Assembly (NCBI RefSeq): GCF_002998435.1
Contig: NZ_CP027231.1
Location: 620,001 to 684,000 of the forward strand
From: Bacteroides zoogleoformans
GTDB taxonomy: Bacteria > Bacteroidota > Bacteroidia > Bacteroidales > Bacteroidaceae
Direction of reading: 5' to 3'
DNA length: 64,000 nucleotides
Shown: piece by piece, positions 18,009 to 27,854 of the stretch
How the letters are laid out: every line of letters begins with the position of its first letter
How positions within the stretch are numbered: the stretch's first letter is position 1
Translations under genes and position numbers: made by a program
The notes under the pieces: model-generated
The model's input: only the letters and a program-made list of their open reading frames with translations
Told to the model about the DNA's origin: nothing
Databases searched by the model: none

Positions 18009-18039
18009 TTGGCTAATCGAACCATGGGCACTAACTTTG
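18009..18039 (+). promoter_or_regulatory. Promoter of HTCS gene
   Basis: TTGG (18009-18012), 19 nt, then TAACTTTG (18032-18039, a perfect TAnnTTTG), 26 bp upstream of the ATG at 18066. Upstream in-frame ATG codons lie before this promoter and are rejected as starts. Confidence 0.6.
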
Positions 18040-18065
18040 TCTCCGTAACCCAACAGTCATGCAAC

Positions 18066-21000
18066 ATGAGAAAATTCTTTATTGCCCCCTTACACTTTAT
18101 CATGATACCTCTTTGGCTTTTTTTATTTCCCGGCTACGCACCGGCGCAAGAAGCGTTTGCCAAACACTACAATGCCACATACATCACCATGGACGAAGGC
18201 TTACCCGCCAATTTCATCGAAGATATTTTTCAGGACAGCCAAGGCTTCATCTGGCTTTCCTTGTCGGGTGGCGGCTTGTCGAGATACGATGGATATGAGT
18301 TTATCCACTTCAACTCCAATACCTCTCACCGCAAGCTGAAAAGCAACTTCGTGCATTGCGCGCGCGAAGACCGCTTCCATCGTCTGTGGGTTTCCTCCGA
18401 GGGGGGAGTGGATTTTATCGACCTCCGCACTTTGCAGGCCACTCGCCCCGACAAGCTGAAAGGATTTCCGGCCGCACTGCTGAATTCTCCTGCCTCGCAC
18501 ATAGAAGTGGATGCAGAAGGATGCATCTGGATGCACGACGGCAACCGGCTTCATCGCATAGCTTTTACCTCTACGGGAAATATCGAAAGTATTCACTCGC
18601 TCAGCCATACAGGGCTCCAAAAAAGCAAGCTCGTATTCAAAGATATTGAGCAAAAAGGAATGGTATGGATCAGCCTGAACGGACAAATATGCCGTGTAAG
18701 CCCGCAAGGAGAAGGCCGCCTGCAAGCCGCACCGGTGTCTCGCTGCCTGAACTTCGGCCCGAACATCACTTTCTCCGACTTCATAATCAAAGAACACGAA
18801 GTATGGATAGCTTCCGGTCAAGGGCTGTACAGATATGACCGTAACAACGACGTGGTGAAACATTATGAACACGTACCCGGCGACCCGAATTCCCTCTCTC
18901 AGAATTTCCTGACAGCACTGGCCGTCACCGAAAACAAGCAACTGATAGTGGGCACTCTGTGCGGATTGAATATATACAATCCACTGAAAGATAATTTTGA
19001 GCAAATCAGAAACGACTTGCCCGGCAACCGAACGACTCTGCTGAACAGCAACTTTGTGAATTGCATTGCCACGGAAGGAAGACACATCTGGATAGGTACT
19101 GAAAGCGGCGGCATCAATCTGTTGTCTCCCAAACGGTTGGCCTTGCAAAACTTCCGGTACGATAAGGAAAATACCGGCAGCCTAAGCCATAACCCCGTAA
19201 ATGCCATCTACGAAGACGAAGCCGGCACTCTGTGGGTGGGAACTGTAGAGGGAGGCCTGAACCGCAAAGCAAAAGGCAGCCACAACTTTCAACATTATAC
19301 GAACGAAAACGGCAGCCTGAGCCACAACTCCGTCAGTGCGCTCACCGCCGATACCAAAGGCCGCTTGTGGGTTGGTACCTGGGGAGGAGGAATAAACCTG
19401 CTCAACAAGAAAGAGCCGCAACGTAGGCTGCAAACACTCACGCCGGACAACTGCGACAACTATCCCATCTTCTTCATCGGCTCGCTGACCTACGACTCCA
19501 TCAACAATGGCATCTGGGTGGGAGCCAACGAGGGACTCTACTTCTACGACTTGAAACAAGAAAAGATGACCACTCCCCTGCCCGATTCCATTTCCCGCAA
19601 CATACACGGATGCATAGGCTCCGTCATAGACCATAGCGGTCACCTGTGGATAGGTTGTCTGGAAGGAACATACATCATCGACCTGCACTCGCCGCAAAGA
19701 AGCACACATGACAGGTTCCGATACCGACACTTGAAGTATAAGCTCGACCAACCTGAGTCGGGACTTGTTGAGAAGATTGTCTGTTTCCATCAGTCCGAAG
19801 ACGGAACATTATGGATCGGCAGCAATGGATGCGGATTCTATCGACGTATCGTCGAAACCGATGGGAAGGAACGTTTTGAAGCTTATACCACCGATGACGG
19901 ACTGCCCAACAACATGGTACGCACCATTTTGGAAGATGATAAAGGACATCTTTGGCTGGCTACCAACAACGGACTTGCCTGCTTTCTCCCCGAAAAAAAA
20001 CATTTCATCAATTTCACGAAACAAGACGGCCTCGACTGCACTCAATTCTATTGGAATGCAGCCTGCCATTCGACCGACAACCTGCTGTACTTCGGACACG
20101 TGACCGGCATGGTGGCCATCCATCCCGACCTTCCTTCTTATTTCCCCACGCAGCCTGCCCCTCTCCGCTTTACCCGCTTATGGGCAGGCAACGAGGAAGT
20201 ACACCCCGGCAAGGGAGTGTTGCCGCAAGATTTGCCTTTCATCCGCGAAATCAGCATACACGAAAGTCTGCAGTCTTTCTCGCTCGAATTTTCGGCACTT
20301 AACTACGAACCGGAACATGCAGGCAACTACAGCTACCGCCTCATTGGTTTTGACAAGCAGTGGATACCCGCTCCCGCCAACCATCGCTTTGCCCGATACA
20401 CCAACCTCTCGCCGGGCAAGTATACCCTGCAAGTGAAGTACACCCCTTATCAAGAAGGAGGCAAAGAGCAAACTACGGAACTGGGCATTTTCGTCAAACC
20501 CTATTTTTACAAGACCGCCTGGTTCATACTGCTGGTCATTGCAGCGACGGGTATAATCGTGTGGCAATTCTACCAATGGCGTGTCCGCAACTTGAAACGC
20601 TACAGCGAACTGCTGCACCGCAAAGTGGAGCATCGCACCCGCGAACTGGAAAAGCAGAAACTGCTGCTGGAAGGGAAGACCGAAGAGCTCTCCCGCCAAA
20701 ACAAATTGCTGACCGAACAGAACGAGAAAATCTCCATGCAGAAAGCCAAACTCGCGGAACTGGCACACAAGGTACACACGCTGACACTGGACAAGATTGC
20801 TTTTTTCACCAACATCACACATGAGTTCCGTACTCCCATCACACTCATCATCGGGCCCATAGAACGTGCCTTGAAGCTGAGCTATAATCCGCAAGTCATC
20901 GAGCAACTGCAATTTGTGGAGCGCAATTCCAAATACCTGCTGTCGCTCATCAATCAACTGATGGACTTCCGAAAGATAGAATCCGGGACATTGAAAATAG

Positions 21001-22346
21001 TCAACGTTCCCGGTGACTTCGGCAAATTTGTCAACGAACTGGCAGCGCCTTTCGCCGTTTTCGCCCGCGAACGTAACATCGACCTGAGGTTCTACAGCCG
21101 TCTCTCCGAAAGCAGACTGAACTACGATGAAGAAGCCATGCAGAAGGTGCTGACCAACCTGTTAAGCAACGCCATCAAATTTACTCCCGACGGTGGCAGC
21201 GTGTCGCTCTTCATTGCCCGAATTCCAAAGACGGAAAAGCGTGAGGAATCGCTCTACATCAGCATCAGCGATTCGGGAAGCGGCATTCCGCCCGAAGACC
21301 ATGAGAAGATATTCAACCGTTTCTATCAAGTGCGAAACCAGCCCCAATATCCCATGTACGGACAATCAGGCAGCGGCATCGGACTTTACTTGTGCCGGCG
21401 CATCGTACAAGCCATGAACGGTGACATCGAAGTGCGAAATAATCGCACCGCCGGCTGCACATTCCGCCTGCTCATTCCCATATCGTCTTCTCCAACCGCC
21501 GGCGTACTTTCCTCCGACGGAAAGCCAAACACCTCCGACGTGCTGATACGACAGGCCGACAGTGCCCCCAAGCGCTTCAACATACTTGTAGCGGAGGATA
21601 ATCCCGATATGCGCGGATACATCCGCTCCATCCTCCGCGAAAAATATCAGGTGACAGAAGCGGCCAACGGAGCAGAAGCCCTGAACGTACTGACTTCGCA
21701 ACACGTGGACTTCATCGTCAGTGACCTGATGATGCCCGTAATGGATGGCATCGAACTGTCTCGCCGCATAAAAGAGAATCTCTCCATTTCGCACATCCCG
21801 TTCCTGATGCTGACCGCCAGAACCTCACAGGAAGCGCGCATAGAAAGCTACCGCATCGGTGTGGACGAGTATCTGCTGAAACCCTTTGACGAGACATTGC
21901 TCCTGACACGCATAGAGAACATTTTGGAGGCTCGGAAACGTTATCAGCGGAAATTTGCCGCCAGTATGGATCCTGAAGCCTTGCACATCAGCGAAGAATC
22001 GGGCGACAAAAAATTCATCTCCCGCATCATGGAGGCGATGAAAACGCGCTACAAAGACCCTACTCTGGAGGTCGGAGACCTTAGTGAAGCGGCAGGGGTC
22101 AGCAAGTCGCTGCTCAACCAAAAATTGCAAAGCCTGATGGGGCAATCGCCTAATCAGTTCATCCGCAGCTATCGCCTGAACCTGGCACGTGAACTGATTC
22201 TGAAAACTCGCGAAACCAAAAGCATGAACATTGCAGAAATAGCCTACGAAGTAGGGTTTAACGATCCGAAATACTTCAGCCGCTGTTTTGCCAAAGAGTT
22301 TAATATCAGCCCCGGAGCCTTGCTGAGCGAGCAGTCTCGCTCTTGA
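18066..22346 (+). CDS. Hybrid two-component system sensor-regulator for arabinan (HTCS)
   Basis: This 1426-residue single-chain regulator has a signal peptide (about residues 1-28) and a periplasmic two-propeller sensor (about 30-700) with repeated DxxGxLWVG-type blades. These are followed by a Y_Y_Y domain (to about 800), a membrane helix (AWFILLVIAATGIIVW, near 820), a coiled coil, HisKA with His919 (ITHEFRTP) and a HATPase domain. The receiver has Asp1220 (VSDLMMPVMDG), and a C-terminal AraC-type HTH domain (about 1320-1426) ends the chain. It is homologous in position and layout to BT0366, which responds to arabino-oligosaccharides. It is expected to activate both flanking operons through the direct-repeat operators. 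Confidence 0.95.
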   Translation: MRKFFIAPLHFIMIPLWLFLFPGYAPAQEAFAKHYNATYITMDEGLPANFIEDIFQDSQGFIWLSLSGGGLSRYDGYEFIHFNSNTSHRKLKSNFVHCAREDRFHRLWVSSEGGVDFIDLRTLQATRPDKLKGFPAALLNSPASHIEVDAEGCIWMHDGNRLHRIAFTSTGNIESIHSLSHTGLQKSKLVFKDIEQKGMVWISLNGQICRVSPQGEGRLQAAPVSRCLNFGPNITFSDFIIKEHEVWIASGQGLYRYDRNNDVVKHYEHVPGDPNSLSQNFLTALAVTENKQLIVGTLCGLNIYNPLKDNFEQIRNDLPGNRTTLLNSNFVNCIATEGRHIWIGTESGGINLLSPKRLALQNFRYDKENTGSLSHNPVNAIYEDEAGTLWVGTVEGGLNRKAKGSHNFQHYTNENGSLSHNSVSALTADTKGRLWVGTWGGGINLLNKKEPQRRLQTLTPDNCDNYPIFFIGSLTYDSINNGIWVGANEGLYFYDLKQEKMTTPLPDSISRNIHGCIGSVIDHSGHLWIGCLEGTYIIDLHSPQRSTHDRFRYRHLKYKLDQPESGLVEKIVCFHQSEDGTLWIGSNGCGFYRRIVETDGKERFEAYTTDDGLPNNMVRTILEDDKGHLWLATNNGLACFLPEKKHFINFTKQDGLDCTQFYWNAACHSTDNLLYFGHVTGMVAIHPDLPSYFPTQPAPLRFTRLWAGNEEVHPGKGVLPQDLPFIREISIHESLQSFSLEFSALNYEPEHAGNYSYRLIGFDKQWIPAPANHRFARYTNLSPGKYTLQVKYTPYQEGGKEQTTELGIFVKPYFYKTAWFILLVIAATGIIVWQFYQWRVRNLKRYSELLHRKVEHRTRELEKQKLLLEGKTEELSRQNKLLTEQNEKISMQKAKLAELAHKVHTLTLDKIAFFTNITHEFRTPITLIIGPIERALKLSYNPQVIEQLQFVERNSKYLLSLINQLMDFRKIESGTLKIVNVPGDFGKFVNELAAPFAVFARERNIDLRFYSRLSESRLNYDEEAMQKVLTNLLSNAIKFTPDGGSVSLFIARIPKTEKREESLYISISDSGSGIPPEDHEKIFNRFYQVRNQPQYPMYGQSGSGIGLYLCRRIVQAMNGDIEVRNNRTAGCTFRLLIPISSSPTAGVLSSDGKPNTSDVLIRQADSAPKRFNILVAEDNPDMRGYIRSILREKYQVTEAANGAEALNVLTSQHVDFIVSDLMMPVMDGIELSRRIKENLSISHIPFLMLTARTSQEARIESYRIGVDEYLLKPFDETLLLTRIENILEARKRYQRKFAASMDPEALHISEESGDKKFISRIMEAMKTRYKDPTLEVGDLSEAAGVSKSLLNQKLQSLMGQSPNQFIRSYRLNLARELILKTRETKSMNIAEIAYEVGFNDPKYFSRCFAKEFNISPGALLSEQSRS

Positions 22347-22499
22347 AAAAGCATCTCTCTGCCGAAACACACGGTCTTCAAAGCCACACTTCAACGCCGC
22401 CAACTCAATCGCAGTCGTCCGGGCGCCCTGTAGATAGTAGCTTTACTGTTTCCCTCATAATCCCATCTCTATGTCAAGGCCGTATCAACGCCCTATCTC

Positions 22500-22598
22500 C
22501 TCCGTACCCATAGGAGCGAAGGATATACGGAGATGATACGGAGGTGATACGGAGTTGATACGGAGATGATACGGAGATGATACGGAGATGATACGGAG
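22500..22598 (+). repeat. Dispersed repeat, copy 1: 19-nt core plus seven 11-bp iterons
   Basis: An inverted CTCCGTA (22500-22506) is followed by a 19-nt core (22507-22525, CCCATAGGAGCGAAGGATA). Seven TACGGAG units at exact 11-bp steps then begin at 22526, 22537, 22548, 22559, 22570, 22581 and 22592 (unit TACGGAGnTGA). A second copy at 49268-49344, in the opposite orientation, shares 15 of 19 core bases, and all four differences are transitions. Confidence 0.9.
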
Positions 22599-22652
22599 GA
22601 TATGCGGAGCAGGCAGAGCTTTCCTGATGTAAAATACACACTTGTTTACTCG

Positions 22653-22687
22653 TTTGTCCACCTCTAATGTTCATTTGTCCACCTCTA
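22653..22687 (+). promoter_or_regulatory. Candidate HTCS operator of SusC/SusD operon
   Basis: The 14-mer TTTGTCCACCTCTA occurs twice, at 22653-22666 and 22674-22687, a period of 21 bp. Its end is 16 nt from the -7 box at 22704. The core matches the repeat upstream of the divergent GH43-GH51 operon. Confidence 0.7.
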
Positions 22688-22703
22688 TCAAAAGCCAATG
22701 TCA

Positions 22704-22711
22704 TATCTTTG
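22704..22711 (+). promoter_or_regulatory. -7 element (TATCTTTG) of SusC/SusD operon
   Basis: A perfect TAnnTTTG without a -33 TTTG at the usual spacing, as expected for an activator-dependent promoter. The operator copy lies immediately upstream. Confidence 0.65.
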
Positions 22712-22833
22712 CATTGCTACTTAAAGCCTGCTTTGATTTTATCCGGCAAGTTTCCGGAATTCTCTTCAAAAGAAATTTTCAAACAGGCATCTTGTGAGTA
22801 GAGATAATTTGTTAAACTATTAATATCTGTATT

Positions 22834-24705
22834 ATGAAGAAGACAAGAAAGAGTTCGTCTCTTATCATGGCGGCAATGGCCATTCTTTCATTTTCAGCTT
22901 GTGAAGATTGGGGACAGATGGATCCACCCGCCGGCACGGATGTCTACCCTAAACTGGAGCAGGTGGGAAACATTGACTTTGAAGCGCCCAAGAAGGAGGG
23001 TGAAGCCGGCTTCGACCCCACAAGTTTCAATTACTATGCTTACGAGGGAGGTGACATCGCTGTGGTGGAGCAAGACGAAGTGCACGGACAAGTATTGCAT
23101 TTACCCAACGGTTATGCCCGTACTCTCAATCCGCTCGCCAAGTACAAAGCACAAGACGGTGTGTCACTGACTTTCTGGGTAAAACAAGCACTCCGCATCG
23201 ACAAAGAAACGGAGAAAGAAATGGAACCGGACTTGAGTGGCGCACTATTCTCTTTTCAGAACAGCAACGGAACCCAGCGCATGTTTCTCACCGCCAATGG
23301 ATGGCTGAAATATGAAGGCGCGGACGGCAAATATGAAGCCAATAATCCCGAAGCAAACAAAGTTGCTAAAAATCCGTTACTACTGCCTGCCGGAGAATGG
23401 CACTACATGGCAGTCACCGTGCGTAGCGACGGATACAGTATTTATGTAGACGGCAAGCAACGCATTGACAAGACCGTATTGAAATCAGACTTTGATTTCA
23501 ACAAGATAGTACAGTTCATGGCAGCCACATCTTTTTTATATATAGGTAACGGTTCGGACACTCCCACACAAGAGATGTGGATAGACGACATCAAGATTTT
23601 TCGCAACCGGATAACCGACAGCGAATGCCAGATACCGAATGTAGGAGCCGAAGAAAATGCATTCGAATATATCATCGGCGCCCCCATCCTCACCGTAGGC
23701 GCGGAAAACAACTCGGCTGCCTGGTGGAGTGCATTCTCCAACTATTTCAGGATACCCGCTGAAGGACAGATGAAGTTCAAATTCACCAACCATACCAACG
23801 GAGCGAATAACTGGAACAACTGGAACCTTTGCCTCTGCACCGATGCCGACCGGGGCGGAAGCGGTTATGCCGAGTACTTCGTCATCCGTTCAGACCGCTT
23901 CGGATGGGGAAGCAGTTATGATGCGGGAACTTGGACCAGTGAAGGCTACGATGACTGGGGTGCTTTCCGCACCGACATGGAAGGCGCCGACGTGACGGTG
24001 ACCATCCGCCGCAACAAAGCCACAGTGGTTGTAGAAGCCGTGGCCAAAGCCATTAACGGCAATGTGTATAAAGAAACTTTCACCAGCACATGCGATGACG
24101 GCGCACAAGTAATCAGAGCTTTCTTCGTGATGGATGGTTCACACATCGTATTCGATACCCAAGAAACCTCTGCTTTTACTCCACAGCCCGTAGCGAAAAC
24201 CGCCATCGGATCCGAAGACTGCTCGACCGGTTGGTGGAAAGAATTTTCAGACTATTTCCTGATTCCCTCGGGACAGAATCTGCACCTTGAATTCGAGAAC
24301 CACACCAACGGAACAGGCAATTGGAACAACTGGAATCTCTGTCTCTGCAACGATGCCGACCGAGGCGGAAGCGGTTATGCCGAGTACTTTGTCATTCGGT
24401 CCGACCTCTACGGTTGGGGTGAGAGCTATGCCGAAGGTACATGGAGCAATGAAGGCTATGGCGATTGGGATGCTTTCCGTGTTGACATGGAAGGAGCCAA
24501 AGTGGCCTTGGATATCCTACGCGAGGAGAGTAAAGTGACAACCACGGCAGTGGCCACCGCCCAAAACGGGAAGATATACAAAGAGACCTTTGTGACAAAC
24601 TGTGGTGATGGCAACCAATCCGTAAGAGCCTTCCTTATCGTAGACGGCTCGCATCTCAAAATGGACAGTTCAAATTGCTATCTGTTCACTCCGTTACTCA
24701 AGTAA
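22834..24705 (+). CDS. Surface glycan-binding lipoprotein with LamG-like domain and duplicated module
   Basis: This 623-residue lipoprotein (lipobox SFSAC) is first in the Sus-like operon, the position of BT0365. Residues of about 40-270 resemble a concanavalin/LamG fold (WHYMAVTVRSDGYSIYVDGKQ). The rest is a tandem duplication of a module of about 170 residues (about 290-450 and 460-620). Both copies share NNWNLCLC, DADRGGSGYAEYFVIRSD and DMEGA. No catalytic motif is seen, so binding arabinan at the cell surface is the likely role. The following SusC gene starts 27 bp downstream. Confidence 0.82.
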   Translation: MKKTRKSSSLIMAAMAILSFSACEDWGQMDPPAGTDVYPKLEQVGNIDFEAPKKEGEAGFDPTSFNYYAYEGGDIAVVEQDEVHGQVLHLPNGYARTLNPLAKYKAQDGVSLTFWVKQALRIDKETEKEMEPDLSGALFSFQNSNGTQRMFLTANGWLKYEGADGKYEANNPEANKVAKNPLLLPAGEWHYMAVTVRSDGYSIYVDGKQRIDKTVLKSDFDFNKIVQFMAATSFLYIGNGSDTPTQEMWIDDIKIFRNRITDSECQIPNVGAEENAFEYIIGAPILTVGAENNSAAWWSAFSNYFRIPAEGQMKFKFTNHTNGANNWNNWNLCLCTDADRGGSGYAEYFVIRSDRFGWGSSYDAGTWTSEGYDDWGAFRTDMEGADVTVTIRRNKATVVVEAVAKAINGNVYKETFTSTCDDGAQVIRAFFVMDGSHIVFDTQETSAFTPQPVAKTAIGSEDCSTGWWKEFSDYFLIPSGQNLHLEFENHTNGTGNWNNWNLCLCNDADRGGSGYAEYFVIRSDLYGWGESYAEGTWSNEGYGDWDAFRVDMEGAKVALDILREESKVTTTAVATAQNGKIYKETFVTNCGDGNQSVRAFLIVDGSHLKMDSSNCYLFTPLLK

Positions 24706-24732
24706 TAATCTTTATAAATTCCAAGAATAATT

Positions 24733-27700
24733 ATGAACAACAAAACAGTCACAATATCAACCGCCCCTCGCTTGGCGGGTATGGTGTTGGCCTTCGCCTT
24801 CCTGCTGACGGGACAATTTCTATTTGCCCAAAGCAAACAGGTGAGCGGTGTAGTGAACGATGCTTTCGGGCCCGTCATCGGTGCCAGTGTAGTAGAAAAG
24901 GGCACGGCCAATGGAGTGATTACCGATTTGGAAGGTAACTTCAAACTTACAGTAAGCGGAGAAAGTGCCATACTGCAAATCTCATACGTAGGGTATCAAA
25001 CCCAAGAAATTCCCGTAGCCGGCAAAGCATCTTTCAGCATCTTGATGAAAGAAGACAGCGAAATGCTGGAAGAAGTAGTGGTAGTGGGATACGGTGCCCA
25101 GAAAAAAGAAAGCGTGGTGGGAGCCATCTCGCAAGTATCGAGCAAAGAATTGCTTGCTTCGCCTGCGGCCAACGTATCGCAAGCCATCGCCGGTAAGATT
25201 TCGGGCGTAATAACTTCACAAACTTCCGGTGCGCCGGGTTCGGACGATACAAAGATTTATGTACGCGGTCGCGCCACATTTGCCGGCGACGCGCAGCCAT
25301 TGGTGTTAGTGGACGGAGTGGAACGTTCGTTCGCTCAGATTGCTCCGGACGACATCGAAACCATCTCGGTTCTGAAGGATGCTTCGGCCACAGCCGTCTA
25401 TGGTGTACGCGGTGCCAACGGAGTAATGCTGATTACTACCAAACGAGGTAAGGAACAAAAACCGGAAGTCAGCCTGACCGCCAACTTCCAAATTCAAAGT
25501 CCCACACGCAAGGATACTTATTTGAACTCCTTCCAGTCGTTGACACTGCTGGAAGAAGCGTTGGCTAACGATGGCTTACCCTCGCAATTCTCCGCCGCCG
25601 ACATGGAGATGTTCCGCAAATCGAGCGCAGGCCAGCTAAGCGGTATAGATGCTATGCTCTACCCCAATGTAGATTGGTATGACGAAGTGCTGAAAAGCAG
25701 TGCGCCGGCCCAACGCTACAACGTGAGTGTACGCGGCGGGACGAAACGCATGCGCTACTATGCATCGGCCGAATATTACAATCAGCAGGGATTGGTGAAA
25801 GACTTAAGCAATGATAAGTTTGGAAATTCTTCCAGCCCGGCTTTCACACGATATGCCTTCCGGGCCAATATGGACCTTTTCCTGACCAAAGATTTGACCT
25901 TCTCCGTCAACTTCGGCACACGTTTCGAGGAGCGCGGCGGCTCGAACAGCAACGAAAGCGCCACCTACAGCGAAATCTTCTATGAAATGAATCATACGCC
26001 GGGATGGCTCTTTCCCGTGAAAACCGAAGTACAGAACGGAGAAAAAAGACAAATCATCTACGGTGGCAGCTCGCAATATCAGAACAATATCGTGGGACGC
26101 CTGGCCGAAGCCGGTTTCTACCGTTCCACCAATACCATCAACGAAACCAATTTCATTGCCGACTACAAAATGGATTGGCTGACCGAAGGGCTCAGTGCCA
26201 AAGCAATGGTTTCATTCGACTACGACTCGTTCAACAAAAAGCTTTACAGCAAGTCGTTTGCCACCTACGAGCTGAATGACCGTAACAACCATGATGACAT
26301 CGATGCTTACAACCGCTTCAATAGTGACGGTGAGCTGGCCGGATCACAGGAACGCAATGCCATCTACAAACTCTACATGGAGGCGCAAATCAACTATGCC
26401 CGCAAGTTCGGCAAGCACGATGTGACGGGTATGGTGCTCTACAACCAGAACGACTATCGCGTGAACGACGAACTGGCCAAACGCTATCAAGGCTTGGTGG
26501 GTCGCGCCACCTACGGCTACGACGACCGCTATCTGGCTGAAGTGAACTTCGGTTACAACGGTTCGGAAAACTTCATGAAAGGCAGACGATTCGGTTTCTT
26601 CCCGGCCTTCTCTTTGGGATGGCGCATCAGCAATGAAGAGTTTATGAGAAACACCTCCGGATGGTTGAACAACCTGAAACTACGCGCCAGCTACGGACAG
26701 GTAGGTAACGATGTCTATCAGGTGGGGGGAGTGACGCAACGCTTCCTCTACGAAGAGAACTGGCAGCAACATGGAAACGCTTACTACTTCGGAAATACCG
26801 GCATGAGCGGTATTTATGAGTCGCAATACCCCAACTACGGCGTCACTTGGGAACGTGCCCATAAATACAACGCGGGCATCGAATTCGGCTTGTGGAACGG
26901 ACTGCTGAACGGTAACATCGACCTCTTCTACGAAAAGCGCAACGACATCCTGACCCAATTCCTCACCCGTCCGCAATGGGTAGGAACCACCATGGCTGCC
27001 GCCAACTTGGGAGAAACTGCCAATAAAGGCTTTGAAATAGAACTGAAGCATAGCAATCGTATCAACAAAGACTTCACCTACAACGCAGGCCTGACCTTCT
27101 CACATGCCAAAAATGAAATCAAGAACATGGACGAGCCTGCCCTGAAGACGGATTATCGCAAACGCGAAGGACATCCCATAGGCCAATACTTCGGCCTGGT
27201 CTGTGACGGATTCGTGACACAAGCCGACATCGACGGCGGACGGCTGCCCGTTTCTACTTTCGGCAACGTAAAAGTCGGCGACCTGAAATACCGCGACATG
27301 AATCAGGATGGATTCATCGACGAACGCGACGAGACCTTCATCGGCTATAGCGACATACCCGAAAACACGTATGCACTGACTTTGGGAGCCAACTACAAAG
27401 GTTGGGGGTTCAGCGTCATGTTTCAAGGTGTGGACCACGTAAGCCGCTATTACGACGCAGAGGCCATGTACGCCTTCGTCAATGGCGGTAAGGTGAAAGA
27501 GCACCATCTGCAACGTTGGAATCCGGCAAAAAGCGAAAACGAGAATCTGAGCAATGCCCGATACCCTCTGCTACACTATGACAGCTATGGCGACCACAAT
27601 CAGCGCCAAAGCTCTTTCTTCCTGAAAAACGGCGCCTTTGTCCGTTTGAAGAACATCGAACTGAGCTATACGTTGCCCGAAAAATGGTCGAAAGTTGCAG

Positions 27701-27846
27701 GTATGAGTGATTGCCGTCTCTACGTCAATGCCAACAATCTTGTTACATGGGATCATTTGGACGACTTGGTAGATCCGGAAAGTAACGGTTCCAATCGCTA
27801 TCCTATTATGAAGACAGTAAACTTTGGTGTAAACATTAAATTCTGA
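24733..27846 (+). CDS. SusC-like TonB-dependent transporter 1
   Basis: This 1037-residue outer membrane transporter has a signal peptide (to about residue 34), a carboxypeptidase-D-like domain (VSGVVNDAFGPVIGASV), a clear TonB box (EEVVVVGYG near residue 115), a plug domain and a 22-strand barrel. With the SusD protein starting 8 bp downstream it should form a lidded importer for arabinan oligosaccharides. Confidence 0.95.
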   Translation: MNNKTVTISTAPRLAGMVLAFAFLLTGQFLFAQSKQVSGVVNDAFGPVIGASVVEKGTANGVITDLEGNFKLTVSGESAILQISYVGYQTQEIPVAGKASFSILMKEDSEMLEEVVVVGYGAQKKESVVGAISQVSSKELLASPAANVSQAIAGKISGVITSQTSGAPGSDDTKIYVRGRATFAGDAQPLVLVDGVERSFAQIAPDDIETISVLKDASATAVYGVRGANGVMLITTKRGKEQKPEVSLTANFQIQSPTRKDTYLNSFQSLTLLEEALANDGLPSQFSAADMEMFRKSSAGQLSGIDAMLYPNVDWYDEVLKSSAPAQRYNVSVRGGTKRMRYYASAEYYNQQGLVKDLSNDKFGNSSSPAFTRYAFRANMDLFLTKDLTFSVNFGTRFEERGGSNSNESATYSEIFYEMNHTPGWLFPVKTEVQNGEKRQIIYGGSSQYQNNIVGRLAEAGFYRSTNTINETNFIADYKMDWLTEGLSAKAMVSFDYDSFNKKLYSKSFATYELNDRNNHDDIDAYNRFNSDGELAGSQERNAIYKLYMEAQINYARKFGKHDVTGMVLYNQNDYRVNDELAKRYQGLVGRATYGYDDRYLAEVNFGYNGSENFMKGRRFGFFPAFSLGWRISNEEFMRNTSGWLNNLKLRASYGQVGNDVYQVGGVTQRFLYEENWQQHGNAYYFGNTGMSGIYESQYPNYGVTWERAHKYNAGIEFGLWNGLLNGNIDLFYEKRNDILTQFLTRPQWVGTTMAAANLGETANKGFEIELKHSNRINKDFTYNAGLTFSHAKNEIKNMDEPALKTDYRKREGHPIGQYFGLVCDGFVTQADIDGGRLPVSTFGNVKVGDLKYRDMNQDGFIDERDETFIGYSDIPENTYALTLGANYKGWGFSVMFQGVDHVSRYYDAEAMYAFVNGGKVKEHHLQRWNPAKSENENLSNARYPLLHYDSYGDHNQRQSSFFLKNGAFVRLKNIELSYTLPEKWSKVAGMSDCRLYVNANNLVTWDHLDDLVDPESNGSNRYPIMKTVNFGVNIKF

Positions 27847-27854
27847 CAGAGAAC

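Larger units (their letters stand above)
22347..22833. other. Intergenic region with iteron repeat, operator and promoter
   Basis: These 487 bp between the HTCS gene and the surface-binding lipoprotein hold the dispersed iteron element (22500-22598), the direct-repeat operator (22653-22687) and a -7 box (22704-22711). A leader of about 115 nt carries a small hairpin (TCCGG/CCGGA near 22741-22757). No gene is seen. Confidence 0.7.

Noticed and set aside
17904..18065. Upstream extension of the HTCS gene by 54 codons
   Set aside because: It covers the operator and the HTCS promoter, and the signal peptide begins at 18066.
22526..22598. Regular repeat array that could be read as a CRISPR
   Set aside because: Units are 11 bp and directly adjacent with no spacers, and no cas genes are nearby; it is an iteron-type tandem repeat.
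22474..22704. Open minus-strand frame with repeated SSPYQLR peptide
   Set aside because: It is the translation of the 11-bp iterons; 33 bp gives an 11-residue period. There is no gene support.
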